Part shown: piece after piece, positions 14,925-22,674 of the stretch
Position numbering within the stretch: position 1 is the stretch's first letter
Layout of the letters: each line of letters begins with the position of its first letter
The notes under the pieces: generated by a model
What the model saw: only the letters and a program-made list of their open reading frames with translations
Databases searched by the model: none
Told to the model about the DNA's origin: nothing
Source: Bacillota bacterium
GTDB taxonomy: Bacteria; Bacillota; Sulfobacillia; JAJYWN01
DNA length: 39,427 bases
NCBI GenBank assembly: GCA_021791495.1
Contig: JAJYWN010000058.1
Span: 48,259 to 87,685 of the forward strand
Direction: 5' to 3'
Made by a program: the position numbers and the translations under genes

Positions 14925-15899
14925 CTATCGTCTGGCGCGGTGCATCCGCATGTTCTGCCGCATGATGTCCCGCTCGGAAACGTCCTCCTCGCGGATGGCC
15001 CGGCCGGTGAGGTTCAGGAAGACATCGTCCAAGGAAGGCTGCTTCACCTGGATAGCGGTGATGCGCCCGTCGAAGTCGCCCATGACCCGGGGAACGAAAT
15101 GGGCCCCCTGGGCCACCTGGAAATGATAGGCGTCGCCCACTTCCTGGACCCGGACGTGGTAGGCGTCGGCCAGGTCGCGTTTCAACGCGGGGTCGCCTTC
15201 CACCACGATCTTGTCACCGCCCAACTGCTCCTTGAGCCCCTCCGGTGTGTCCAGACCCTGGATGCGCCCGTGGTCGATGATGGCGATGCGGTCGCAGTTC
15301 TCCGCCTCGTCCATGTAGTGGGTGGTCATGAAGACCGTGATGCCCACCTCATTCCGCAGCCGCCGCACATGCTCCCATATGGCGCTGCGAGTCTGCGGGT
15401 CCAGGCCCACGGTGGGTTCGTCCAGGAAAAGCACTTTGGGGTAGTGAAGCAGTCCGCGGGCGATTTCCAGGCGGCGCTTCATGCCTCCCGAGTAGGTCCT
15501 CACCAAAGACTTCCGGCGGTCGGATAGCTGAACCATTTCCAAGACCTGGTCCATCCGCTCCTCGAGCTTGTCACCGGGAACGTTGTACAGCATGGCGTGG
15601 AACCGCAGGTTCTCTTCTCCCGTCAAACGGTCGTCGAGAGAGGGGTCCTGGAATACCATGCCGATGGAGTGCCGGACCCTGTCGGGTTGCGTGGCTACGT
15701 TGTACCCGGCCAGGAGGGCCTGGCCGGAGGTGGGTTTGAGGAGCGTCGAGAGAATCTTGATGGTGGTGGTCTTGCCGGCCCCGTTGGGACCGAGGAAACC
15801 GAAGATCTCGCCCGTCTCGACGGTGAAGTTGATGCGGTCGACTGCCGTGAAATCGCCAAACCTCCTGACCAGGTCCTTCACTTCGATGACGTGCGGCAT
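14925..15899 (-). CDS. ABC transporter ATP-binding protein (DrrA type)
   Basis: 324 residues. Walker A is GPNGAGKT (37-44), Q-loop Gln84, signature YSGGMKRR (136-143), Walker B VLFLDE (156-161) and H-loop His194. The C-terminal extension (about 225-300), with PSLDDVFLNLTGR, is the DUF4162-type domain of daunorubicin-resistance-like ATPases. Together with the permease it forms an exporter of the ABC-2 class. ATG 15899 is supported by GGAGGTGGCCGC before it; the open frame continues upstream but has no family match. It is transcribed away from the Cys-tail membrane protein, so the two units share an upstream region. Confidence 0.93.
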   Translation of the reverse strand: MPHVIEVKDLVRRFGDFTAVDRINFTVETGEIFGFLGPNGAGKTTTIKILSTLLKPTSGQALLAGYNVATQPDRVRHSIGMVFQDPSLDDRLTGEENLRFHAMLYNVPGDKLEERMDQVLEMVQLSDRRKSLVRTYSGGMKRRLEIARGLLHYPKVLFLDEPTVGLDPQTRSAIWEHVRRLRNEVGITVFMTTHYMDEAENCDRIAIIDHGRIQGLDTPEGLKEQLGGDKIVVEGDPALKRDLADAYHVRVQEVGDAYHFQVAQGAHFVPRVMGDFDGRITAIQVKQPSLDDVFLNLTGRAIREEDVSERDIMRQNMRMHRARR

Positions 15900-16183
15900 G
15901 CGGCCACCTCCGTCCATAGGGTTCCGCAAGGCCGCCCGCCGAATGCCAAAAACGGTTCGGAATTCCACCGGGGGTGGGGCTCTAGCGTGGCCGACATTGC
16001 CCACTGGACTGAAAGCGGGCGGTAGGCGTCTTAGACCTTCAGGGCGACAGCCCAAACGGACCATAGCGGGGCAGTTCGCTTGGCGGCGGCTTTGGCCTTC
16101 GGGTGATAATGCAGGGCGCCCCCACCATCGTGTCGAAACCCTGGTCGAAACTGGCCAGACTTGAGCCAGGCGGAGGATGGGTA
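15900..16183. promoter_or_regulatory. Divergent intergenic region, candidate plus-strand promoter
   Basis: This 284-base spacer must hold promoters for the ABC exporter (minus) and the Cys-tail/radical SAM pair (plus). On the plus strand GATAAT (16105-16110) is a plausible -10, with TTGGCG (16080-16085) as a weak -35 at 19 bases. This assignment is tentative. No clear operator was found. Confidence 0.35.
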
Positions 16184-17929
16184 ATGAAGAACACACGCAG
16201 CTTTCGTTGGGATAGCTTCCCAAGTCAGAACACGGCCCGGATGAGGTCGTCGCCACGGCGCCGGCAAGCCGTGGCCGTGGCCCTTCTGGTCCTTTTGACC
16301 GTCGTGGCTCTCTCCGTCACCACGGCGTATGTCGCCTTCGCCTCCTTCGCCTACTCTATTCCTATCCAGCGCGACCAATTAACCATCGAAGCCGACGGCA
16401 AGGTCAAACTGCTACGCTACTTCGATTTCGCTGTGAGCGCGAACTCCACCGACAACGGAACCGAAATCTGGGCCGGACTACCGACGGCGACGACGAAGAT
16501 CACCAAGGTGACGGACAGCCAGGGTAATCCGGTGAAGTTCAGTCAGCAGACCCAGAGTGGCAATTTCATTCTCGTCCTGAAGGGCTTCCCGGCCATCAAA
16601 CCCGGCGCCAAACAGGGGTTCTACGTGCAGGGGGAAATCTCGGATTTCCTGTTCGAGGAATCGGGGGATCCGACCCGCGTCACTATCCAGTACATCCCCG
16701 GCTGGTGGAGCGCCCCTGTGGACAAACAAGAGATCATGTTCGTCATGCCGACCGGGGTAACACAGAGTGAAGTCCGGACGGGGACACGGCAATGGGATGC
16801 CGCGGGCAACGGTGACGACGGACGGTTTGGGGTCTTCTGGCGCGCGGGCCCTCTGGCGTCGAACGAGAAGGTTGCGGTCAGTGCAAGTTTTCCCGCCAGG
16901 TATGTGACCAGTTATGTCAAGAAGGCGACCCCGCCCAAGCCCGGCAACTACCAGCCTGGCCCCAATCCCGTGCGCCGGCCGTCGAATGGCGGTTTCGGGC
17001 AAGTCATGGTCGGGATCGTCATGGGACTGGTGGCCTTTGGGCTCTTGGCGTCCTTCGTCGGCGCGATTACCGGCAACGCCCGCCGTGAACCCTATAGCCG
17101 GCCGCGGTTGTCTATGGACGGGGTGGGGGCGAACAAGAGCCTATCCGTCTTCGAAGCCGCCACGCTCTTGAAGGAAGATCCGGGGCGAGTCCTGACGATG
17201 ATTCTGTTCGAGCTGTGCCGGAAGAACGCCATCCGGGTGATACAGAAGGATCCCCTTAAGGTCGAGAAGCTCCCGGCGGCGAGTAACCCCGAGGCCGCCA
17301 AGACCTTCACCGTCCCAGAGAAGAGCGTCCTGAAAGCCATCGATGACGACGGCTCGTTGGACGGAGAAGCCATGGTGGCCGTCTACCTGCGACTGGCACG
17401 GCAGGCCGTGGAGAAAACGAAACCCTATTGCCGGAAGGACACTGAGGAGTATTACCGCGCCAAGGCGGCCACCGCCTGGTCCGAGGTGGAGGCGGCGGGT
17501 ACGCCAGAAGTCAGGTTCTCCGAGTACGATAAGAACCTCCTCTGGTGCCTGCTCGATAAGGACGCCGCAGGGAAGACCGAGCGGGTGTTCCCGCGGAACG
17601 CCAGCTACCCCATCCCGGCCAACTACTGGTTCTGGCGGAACTTCATGGGCGGATACTACCTGCCGTGGCAGCCTTATTACGGCTTTCCCTTCTTCCACAC
17701 TCTGAACCGCAGCTACTACGACCTCTCCGGGCAGGTGGCGCCCGGACGGGACGGGGACATGCGTCAAGGGCGTGACGCCATCTTCAACCCCCCGCCGCCG
17801 CCCGTCACCAAGGGGGGGTGGCGAGGTGGCGGGGGCGGGTTCGCGCCACCTCCCAGCTGCGCCTGTGCCTGCGCCTGCGTGTCGTGCGCCTGCGCCTGTG
17901 CCTGCGCGGGGGGAGGGGGATGCACCTAA
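16184..17929 (+). CDS. DUF2207-like membrane protein with Cys-Ala repeat tail
   Basis: 581 residues. The N-terminus is Arg-rich, followed by a membrane helix (about 29-52), a beta-rich ectodomain (about 55-265), a second helix (about 274-298), a cytosolic domain starting SVFEAATLLKEDPGRVLTM that resembles the winged-helix part of DUF2207 proteins, an aromatic-rich stretch, a Pro/Gly linker, and finally CACACACVSCACACACA (559-575) then four Gly, Cys580 and Thr581. Nine Cys lie in the last 23 residues. By the positive-inside rule the tail should be cytosolic. ATG 16184 has GGAGGA eight bases upstream. The radical SAM gene starts on the base after its stop, which makes the tail the likely site of enzymatic modification or metal binding. 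Function unknown. Confidence 0.82.
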   Translation: MKNTRSFRWDSFPSQNTARMRSSPRRRQAVAVALLVLLTVVALSVTTAYVAFASFAYSIPIQRDQLTIEADGKVKLLRYFDFAVSANSTDNGTEIWAGLPTATTKITKVTDSQGNPVKFSQQTQSGNFILVLKGFPAIKPGAKQGFYVQGEISDFLFEESGDPTRVTIQYIPGWWSAPVDKQEIMFVMPTGVTQSEVRTGTRQWDAAGNGDDGRFGVFWRAGPLASNEKVAVSASFPARYVTSYVKKATPPKPGNYQPGPNPVRRPSNGGFGQVMVGIVMGLVAFGLLASFVGAITGNARREPYSRPRLSMDGVGANKSLSVFEAATLLKEDPGRVLTMILFELCRKNAIRVIQKDPLKVEKLPAASNPEAAKTFTVPEKSVLKAIDDDGSLDGEAMVAVYLRLARQAVEKTKPYCRKDTEEYYRAKAATAWSEVEAAGTPEVRFSEYDKNLLWCLLDKDAAGKTERVFPRNASYPIPANYWFWRNFMGGYYLPWQPYYGFPFFHTLNRSYYDLSGQVAPGRDGDMRQGRDAIFNPPPPPVTKGGWRGGGGGFAPPPSCACACACVSCACACACAGGGGCT

Positions 17930-19345
17930 ATGCCTATTCTTAGGCCCAAGCCTATGTCCGCACCCGCCACCATGCGCAGCATCTTCTTCGGCCCGTTGAA
18001 GCTGCACCTCCGCCAGGACCCCGATGGCCGGGGGACGCTGGTGATCAACGCGGCGGCCGTCCTATACCTTGACAAAGTGGCCGTCCGCTTCTTCGAGGCC
18101 TTCGCCGACGCATGGCTGGAGACCGGCGTCTGGTCAACGGGAGCAGCGGCCGTACCGGACATGCCTCCCAAGGTTATCGACCGCGTCGCCCGCACCATCG
18201 CCAAGCACTATCGGGTGACTCCGGCGCGGGCCAAGGCCGATTGGGAAGACCTCTGGGCACGCGTCCTGGCCGTGGCGGGCGGTGGCGCCTGCCCCTTCTC
18301 CGATGTCGGGGTGGGACGGGTCGATCCTTTCTCCATCGAGGCGTCGGCCCCGTACCGCGTCGACCTGGCCTTGACCTACCGCTGTAATAACAACTGCCCG
18401 CACTGCTACGCCGGCGGACCGCACCAGACGGCCGAGCTGGACACGGCCGCCTGGCAGAAGGTCATCGAGAAGCTGGCGGCTTTCCAGGTCCCGAACATCG
18501 TCTTCACGGGCGGCGAGGCCACCTTGCGACCCGACCTACCCGAACTGGTAGCCCACGCTCAGGCTCAAGGCGTGGTCACCGGGCTCATCACCAACGGACG
18601 CCTGCTCACCAGGGAGATGGTGGACCGGCTGGCCGGGGCCGGGCTGGACTACGTCCAGATCACCCTGGAGTCGGTGGACCCGGACATCCACAATGCCATG
18701 TCGGGCGGCGGATCGGCGGCGAACCGGCCCTCCGGAGAACATCGGGATGCCTGGCAGGAAACCGTGGCGGGGATAAGGAACTGCTCCGGCCGCATCTTCA
18801 CCAGCACCAACACCACCTTGACCAAGGCCAACGCCCACACGGCCCTGGACACGGCACGATTCCTCAAAGAGCTGGGCGTGGCGCGCTTCGGCATGAATGC
18901 CGTCATCCGGGCGGGGCGGGGGAAAGACACCGACGAAGCCCTTCCGGTGGAGGAAGTCGAAGCCATCCTGGAAGACGTAACCGCGTTCGCCCACGAGATG
19001 GATTTCCCGTTCCTCTGGTTCACCCCTACGTGCTATCACGTGTTGAACCCGGTGGGGCTAGGGCTCGGCGTCAAGGCCTGCTCGGCGGCATCTACCGTCC
19101 TGGCCGTGGAGCCGGACGGGGCCGTCATGCCCTGCCAGTCTTTCTTCCAGTCCCTTGGCAACGCCGTGACCGACTCCTTCGAAGCCATGTGGCAGTCGGA
19201 ACTGGCGGTTTCCTTGCGGCGGCGGCAGCGCCTGCCGGCCAAGTGCACGGGTTGCGAGGAACTGCACGTGTGCGGCGGCGGTTGCCCCCTGGAGGAAGAG
19301 GGCCTATACCAGGGCGCCGGTGAGCCCCATCTCTGCCGCACTTAG
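17930..19345 (+). CDS. Radical SAM/SPASM enzyme with PqqD-like N-terminal region
   Basis: 471 residues. Residues about 16-107 (with LVINAAAVLYLDKVAVRFF and a later helix-rich part ending in ADWEDLWARVL) resemble a PqqD-type peptide recognition element. The radical SAM core begins at LTYRCNNNCPHCY, with Cys152, Cys156 and Cys159 for the SAM cluster, followed by VFTGGEATLR. The SPASM region has Cys384, Cys402, Cys439, Cys442, Cys448, Cys452 and Cys469, enough for two auxiliary clusters. Such enzymes typically modify a ribosomal peptide or protein encoded next door, by thioether, C-C or decarboxylative chemistry. Start ATG 17930 directly abuts the previous stop; ATG 17954 is an alternative. The obvious candidate substrate is the Cys-Ala tail of the upstream protein. 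Confidence 0.88.
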   Translation: MPILRPKPMSAPATMRSIFFGPLKLHLRQDPDGRGTLVINAAAVLYLDKVAVRFFEAFADAWLETGVWSTGAAAVPDMPPKVIDRVARTIAKHYRVTPARAKADWEDLWARVLAVAGGGACPFSDVGVGRVDPFSIEASAPYRVDLALTYRCNNNCPHCYAGGPHQTAELDTAAWQKVIEKLAAFQVPNIVFTGGEATLRPDLPELVAHAQAQGVVTGLITNGRLLTREMVDRLAGAGLDYVQITLESVDPDIHNAMSGGGSAANRPSGEHRDAWQETVAGIRNCSGRIFTSTNTTLTKANAHTALDTARFLKELGVARFGMNAVIRAGRGKDTDEALPVEEVEAILEDVTAFAHEMDFPFLWFTPTCYHVLNPVGLGLGVKACSAASTVLAVEPDGAVMPCQSFFQSLGNAVTDSFEAMWQSELAVSLRRRQRLPAKCTGCEELHVCGGGCPLEEEGLYQGAGEPHLCRT

Positions 19346-19437
19346 CTGCCCGCCCCTCGTACGGCGGCGTCGAGAGCGGCTTGCATGAGGAAAAAACCGT
19401 AGACCGCAGTGTAACAAACAGGCGGCTACTGGTACTA

Positions 19438-19829
19438 CCATACCGGAGACAGGCCCTTGATCAGCGGGCAGTCCGGCAATACGGCCCTACATCGGCAACG
19501 TGGCGGTAGACTCTGTTGGACGACCTCGCGCTGCCCCGCTACGCCGGGCGTTCTTCGGTGAGGACCTGGCTTTTCGGGATCGCCCGCCGCGTCCTTCTAA
19601 ACACCTGCGGCGGAGGGAACGGGGACGCCGGCGTGACCGGGCCCTCCAAGCCGCCGCTTTGACCGGCGCGGGGGAGAGTGCCGGCCCCGAGGATCACCTG
19701 GTGAAGGCCGAGGAGGTCAAGGAACTGGACCGCGCGCTGGCCGGCCTGCCGGCGCAATACCGGGAGGCACTCGTGCAGTGGCCGCGGCCTGAAGAAACAA
19801 GACCGGGGAGAAGGGACTTCTGTTCATGA
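19438..19829 (+). pseudogene. Broken ECF sigma factor
   Basis: Fragments of one ECF sigma factor lie in two frames. Frame 1 holds an end-of-region-2 segment GRSSVRTWLFGIARRVLL (about 19546-19599). Frame 2 continues KHLRRRERGRRRDRAL and the region-4 start VKELDRALAGLPAQYREALV (to about 19777). A frameshift near 19600 joins them. A TAG at 19507-19509 interrupts the first frame upstream. After REALV the helix-turn-helix of region 4 is missing and the frame ends within about 17 unrelated residues, so the DNA-binding part appears deleted. The last codons overlap the intact anti-sigma start (ATGA), the usual sigma/anti-sigma arrangement. It cannot make a working sigma factor as it stands. Confidence 0.8.
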
Positions 19830-21058
19830 GGGATTGCGCCTTGGTGCGGGATCTACTTCCGCTGTACCTTGATGGGGAAGTGAGCGAGGAGAGCCGGCAG
19901 GCTATCTCCGCGCATCTGGAGGGGTGCGCGGACTGCCGAATGGCCCTGGCCCGGTTGCGGGCCGCGGCCGTGGCGAACCCCATTGCCTGCGACGGCTGGC
20001 GGCCGCCCTCCGCCGGAAGGACTTTCCCCGGCCGGCAGCCCGAGGAAACGCCGTCAAGAGGTGTGGCGGTCGTCGTGCGGCGGTTGCGGCGCCGGCTCCT
20101 GGCCTTGATGGCCTTGGTAGCACTGATCCCGATGGTGGTAAGTTTCTCGATTCGGCGCTATGACGACTGGAGCCGGCGGCGGGCCGTGCTACGTGAGCAG
20201 CAGGAGATGCGGATCCAGCAGAACGGCGCCTTGGAGAGCCTGGCCCGGTTGTCGCCGCCGGCCAAGGAAATGTACGAGCGTCTGGGGGTCTCTTTCACCG
20301 TCCAATCCCAACGCCTTGGAGAGAACGCACTCCGCGTGAGCTATCATTGGGGTCGACCCGGGGAGAGCGTCGACGAACCACCGACCACCGGCCCGGATAC
20401 CAGGCTTTATGCCTTTGAGGTCTGGGGCCGGAACCTCAGGCTTTCCCCGGTCGACCCGGCCACCGGGAGTGAAGTCCGCTTCAGCGGAGGACAGGGTTCG
20501 GCCGGCTGGGGACACGGTGGGGGCAACGGCTACCAGGAGTTTGTCGGGGTGCCGGCCGGCAATCTCCGTGTCAAGGCCGACATCCCGCCCGTACTGATAT
20601 ACGATACTCCGACTTCGCCGGTACGCCTGGATCTGCAGCTTTCGGGGCCGCAAGGTGAGACCGCCATCAACCGGAAACTCACGTCAAACGGTGTGGAGTT
20701 TCTGATCTCACGGATAGTGGTGCAGGGCTCCAAGGCCACCGTCGAATACCAGCAATTGACGCCGGTGGAGACCGTCGGGGTGCGCTTCTTGTCGTTCCTC
20801 CTGTATCCATCGGCACCGGCAGGAATCGGGACGAGAGCGGGGATGCCGGGTGGGGTAGGGGGAAAGGGAGATGTTCCTCATGAGGAGATACCCCTTAAGC
20901 CGGTGCCCGATCCCGCCAGACCGCAGCAGAGTTTTGACCTTGGTGACCTGGGCGACCTCGCCGCCGCGGGGGACCGCCTGACGCTGGAACTGCAGCATGT
21001 GGTCACGGCGATCCCAGGCACGACCATTCTGAGCAGCCTCGGAAGCGAAGGCAAGTAA
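19826..21058 (+). CDS. Zinc-finger anti-sigma factor, membrane-anchored
   Basis: 410 residues. The N-terminal ZAS/zf-HC2 domain has Cys4, His30, Cys34 and Cys37 (HLEGCADC) and opens in the typical way with LVRDLLPLYLDGEVS. A single membrane helix lies at about 90-109 (LLALMALVALIPMVVSFSI). The extracytoplasmic part (about 115-410) is beta-rich and of no known family to me, with a Gly-rich loop (SGGQGSAGWGHGGG). Normally it would hold its cognate ECF sigma at the membrane until a signal arrives. Here the cognate sigma gene just upstream is broken, so it is an orphan unless it binds another sigma. Start ATG 19826 overlaps the sigma remnant. Confidence 0.85.
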   Translation: MRDCALVRDLLPLYLDGEVSEESRQAISAHLEGCADCRMALARLRAAAVANPIACDGWRPPSAGRTFPGRQPEETPSRGVAVVVRRLRRRLLALMALVALIPMVVSFSIRRYDDWSRRRAVLREQQEMRIQQNGALESLARLSPPAKEMYERLGVSFTVQSQRLGENALRVSYHWGRPGESVDEPPTTGPDTRLYAFEVWGRNLRLSPVDPATGSEVRFSGGQGSAGWGHGGGNGYQEFVGVPAGNLRVKADIPPVLIYDTPTSPVRLDLQLSGPQGETAINRKLTSNGVEFLISRIVVQGSKATVEYQQLTPVETVGVRFLSFLLYPSAPAGIGTRAGMPGGVGGKGDVPHEEIPLKPVPDPARPQQSFDLGDLGDLAAAGDRLTLELQHVVTAIPGTTILSSLGSEGK

Positions 21059-21109
21059 GAAGTCGCCTTAAACGTGAGTGTGCCTGCATGGGAATGGAGA
21101 GGTTGTCAA

Positions 21110-21466
21110 GTGGACGGCGTTCAGACGTTCTATGATTCCCGAGCCGACTATGAGTGGGAGAGGCTGAACAGGCACCGTCTGGAATTTGCCTTGAATATGC
21201 GTTTCCTGAGCGAACACCTCCCGGTACCACCGGCACGAGTGCTGGACGTGGGGGGCGGTCCCGGGCGCTATTCCATAGCGCTCGCGGAGAAGGGCTACCG
21301 CGTGACCCTCCTTGACCTGTCCAAGCCCCTCTTGGAGTTCGCCCTGGGAAAAGCGGCGGAGGCAAGGGTAACGCTGGACCGCGCCATCCACGGGAACGCG
21401 CTGGCTCAGGACCCGTCCATTCACGGAGCGGCGGTCCACCTCCTGGCCGTGGCCCGGAAGGCATGA
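21110..21466 (+). CDS. Internally deleted class I SAM methyltransferase
   Basis: 118 residues. It begins FYDSRADYEWERLNRHR and contains SAM motif I, VLDVGGGPGRYSIALA, and the motif II Asp in VTLLDLS. After residue about 90 it jumps to DPSIHGAAVHLLAVARKA, which looks like the extreme C-terminus of the same family (usually about 250 residues). Motifs IV to VI and the rest of the fold are therefore missing, apparently by an in-frame internal deletion of 100 or more codons. GTG 21110 has GGAGAGG seven bases upstream; an earlier GTG (21074) lacks an SD. The stop overlaps the next start. It is unlikely to be a functional methyltransferase. Confidence 0.72.
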   Translation: MDGVQTFYDSRADYEWERLNRHRLEFALNMRFLSEHLPVPPARVLDVGGGPGRYSIALAEKGYRVTLLDLSKPLLEFALGKAAEARVTLDRAIHGNALAQDPSIHGAAVHLLAVARKA

Positions 21467-22365
21467 GTCAAGGGATGAAGGTGAGACTCGCCACCAGCGC
21501 CGCCATTGTTCTGAGTGATTTGAGCCGGCTGGAGCGGCTGCTCTGGCCCGGCATAAACGCCGTAGAGATCGGGGCCGTCGCCGGACCAAAAGTCATCGGC
21601 CTGGTGGCGCGTACCCTGCGCGTAAAGGGTCTCGGACTTGGGCTTCACTCACCCGTCGTGGCCGGCGGGGTCAAGCTCTTGAAACCGGGTGACGGCGGCC
21701 TTTCCGACTCTGTACTGGCCCAGATCCGCGGCGAATTGGCGCTGGCCCAGTCCGTCTCGGCGGACTACCTTCTCTTGCATTACCCCTGGTTTGAGGCATC
21801 CCCGCCCACCCAGGAAGTGGCTGGATGGATCACCTTGGCCACGCGCCAGCTTGAGTCGCTAATGGAGTCACCCGCCAACCAGTCGGGAGAGTCGTCGGGT
21901 GAGTCGGCGGGACCTGGCGGTGGCGTGCCCCTGATCTTCGAGATGAAACTGGGCCGGAGCCGGCACCCTGGGATTATCGCCAGCCTGATCAATGGTGGCC
22001 CGGTCGCCCTGGGGCTGGGTGGGTCGCGGTTGTGCCTGGACGTGGGCGACTGGCTCCTGGCCTGCGAGGAGCTGGGTGTGGACCCGGTCGCGGCTTTCCA
22101 ACCGCTGGCCTCCTTGGTCAGCGTCCTCCACGTCCATGCCGTGGAGAGGCACCCGGGAGGCCGTTACAACTATGTCTGGAAACCCATCCATCCAGAAGAT
22201 CCGGATGCCGAGGCAGTTCTGGCCTTATGTCACCTCGCCGTTGAACACGGAACGACGAAAACGATAGTGTTTGAGCACACGCCGCACCTGGACCCCGGCG
22301 TCGAGTACGACCTCCAGGGCTTTGCCTGGCTTCGCGGGGAACTCGACGGAGACTATAGGGAGTAG
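21463..22365 (+). CDS. Sugar phosphate isomerase/epimerase-like TIM barrel protein
   Basis: 300 residues resembling the xylose isomerase-like/AP endonuclease 2 superfamily. The order is a beta strand MKVRLATSAAIV, alternating beta/alpha units, LGLGLHSPV, ADYLLLHYPWF, PLIFEMKLGRS with a candidate metal-ligand Glu, LCLDVGDWLLA with Asp, LHVHAVE with paired His, and TIVFEH near the C-terminus. These could form the divalent-metal site of the barrel. A Ser/Gly-rich insertion (about residues 140-155) separates two barrel strands. The overlap with the upstream methyltransferase remnant (ATGA) shows an operon. The specific reaction cannot be named. Confidence 0.6.
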   Translation: MSQGMKVRLATSAAIVLSDLSRLERLLWPGINAVEIGAVAGPKVIGLVARTLRVKGLGLGLHSPVVAGGVKLLKPGDGGLSDSVLAQIRGELALAQSVSADYLLLHYPWFEASPPTQEVAGWITLATRQLESLMESPANQSGESSGESAGPGGGVPLIFEMKLGRSRHPGIIASLINGGPVALGLGGSRLCLDVGDWLLACEELGVDPVAAFQPLASLVSVLHVHAVERHPGGRYNYVWKPIHPEDPDAEAVLALCHLAVEHGTTKTIVFEHTPHLDPGVEYDLQGFAWLRGELDGDYRE

Positions 22366-22674
22366 GCGGTGCCGTGGGCCGGGTAGACCGTTGCCGCCCG
22401 GAAGCCGCGGATGCGCCTCCAGCCGTCTTGGACGTCCTCGGCACCGTCTCCGTATGCCAGGGCTGCCGGAGGAAGGTCGCCGGTGAAAGCGCAGCAACCG
22501 TCTCATGCCGTCCAAAGGACCGCACCTCCCAAGGCTTACCATGCATCTACAACGCGATTCGTCGATTTCCTTCCGGCTGCCAACGCTGTGCTTTGACCCT
22601 TTGGGAAAGAGGATGTCACTCGGTGGAGGCCAATTACACTGTAGTCAAGACGATGCCGAGGAGCGGGACTTCGT
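22366..22674. other. Gene-free spacer before Nudix genes
   Basis: 309 bases with no credible coding frame. Short open frames here lack SDs and conserved features. No convincing promoter or terminator was identified, though the change in gene content suggests a transcription start for the Nudix pair lies here. Confidence 0.4.

Noticed and set aside
17857-17923. TGC-GCC-rich repeat considered as a non-coding microsatellite
   Set aside because: It stays in frame to the stop and encodes the Cys-Ala tail, and the next gene starts immediately after, so a coding role is better supported.
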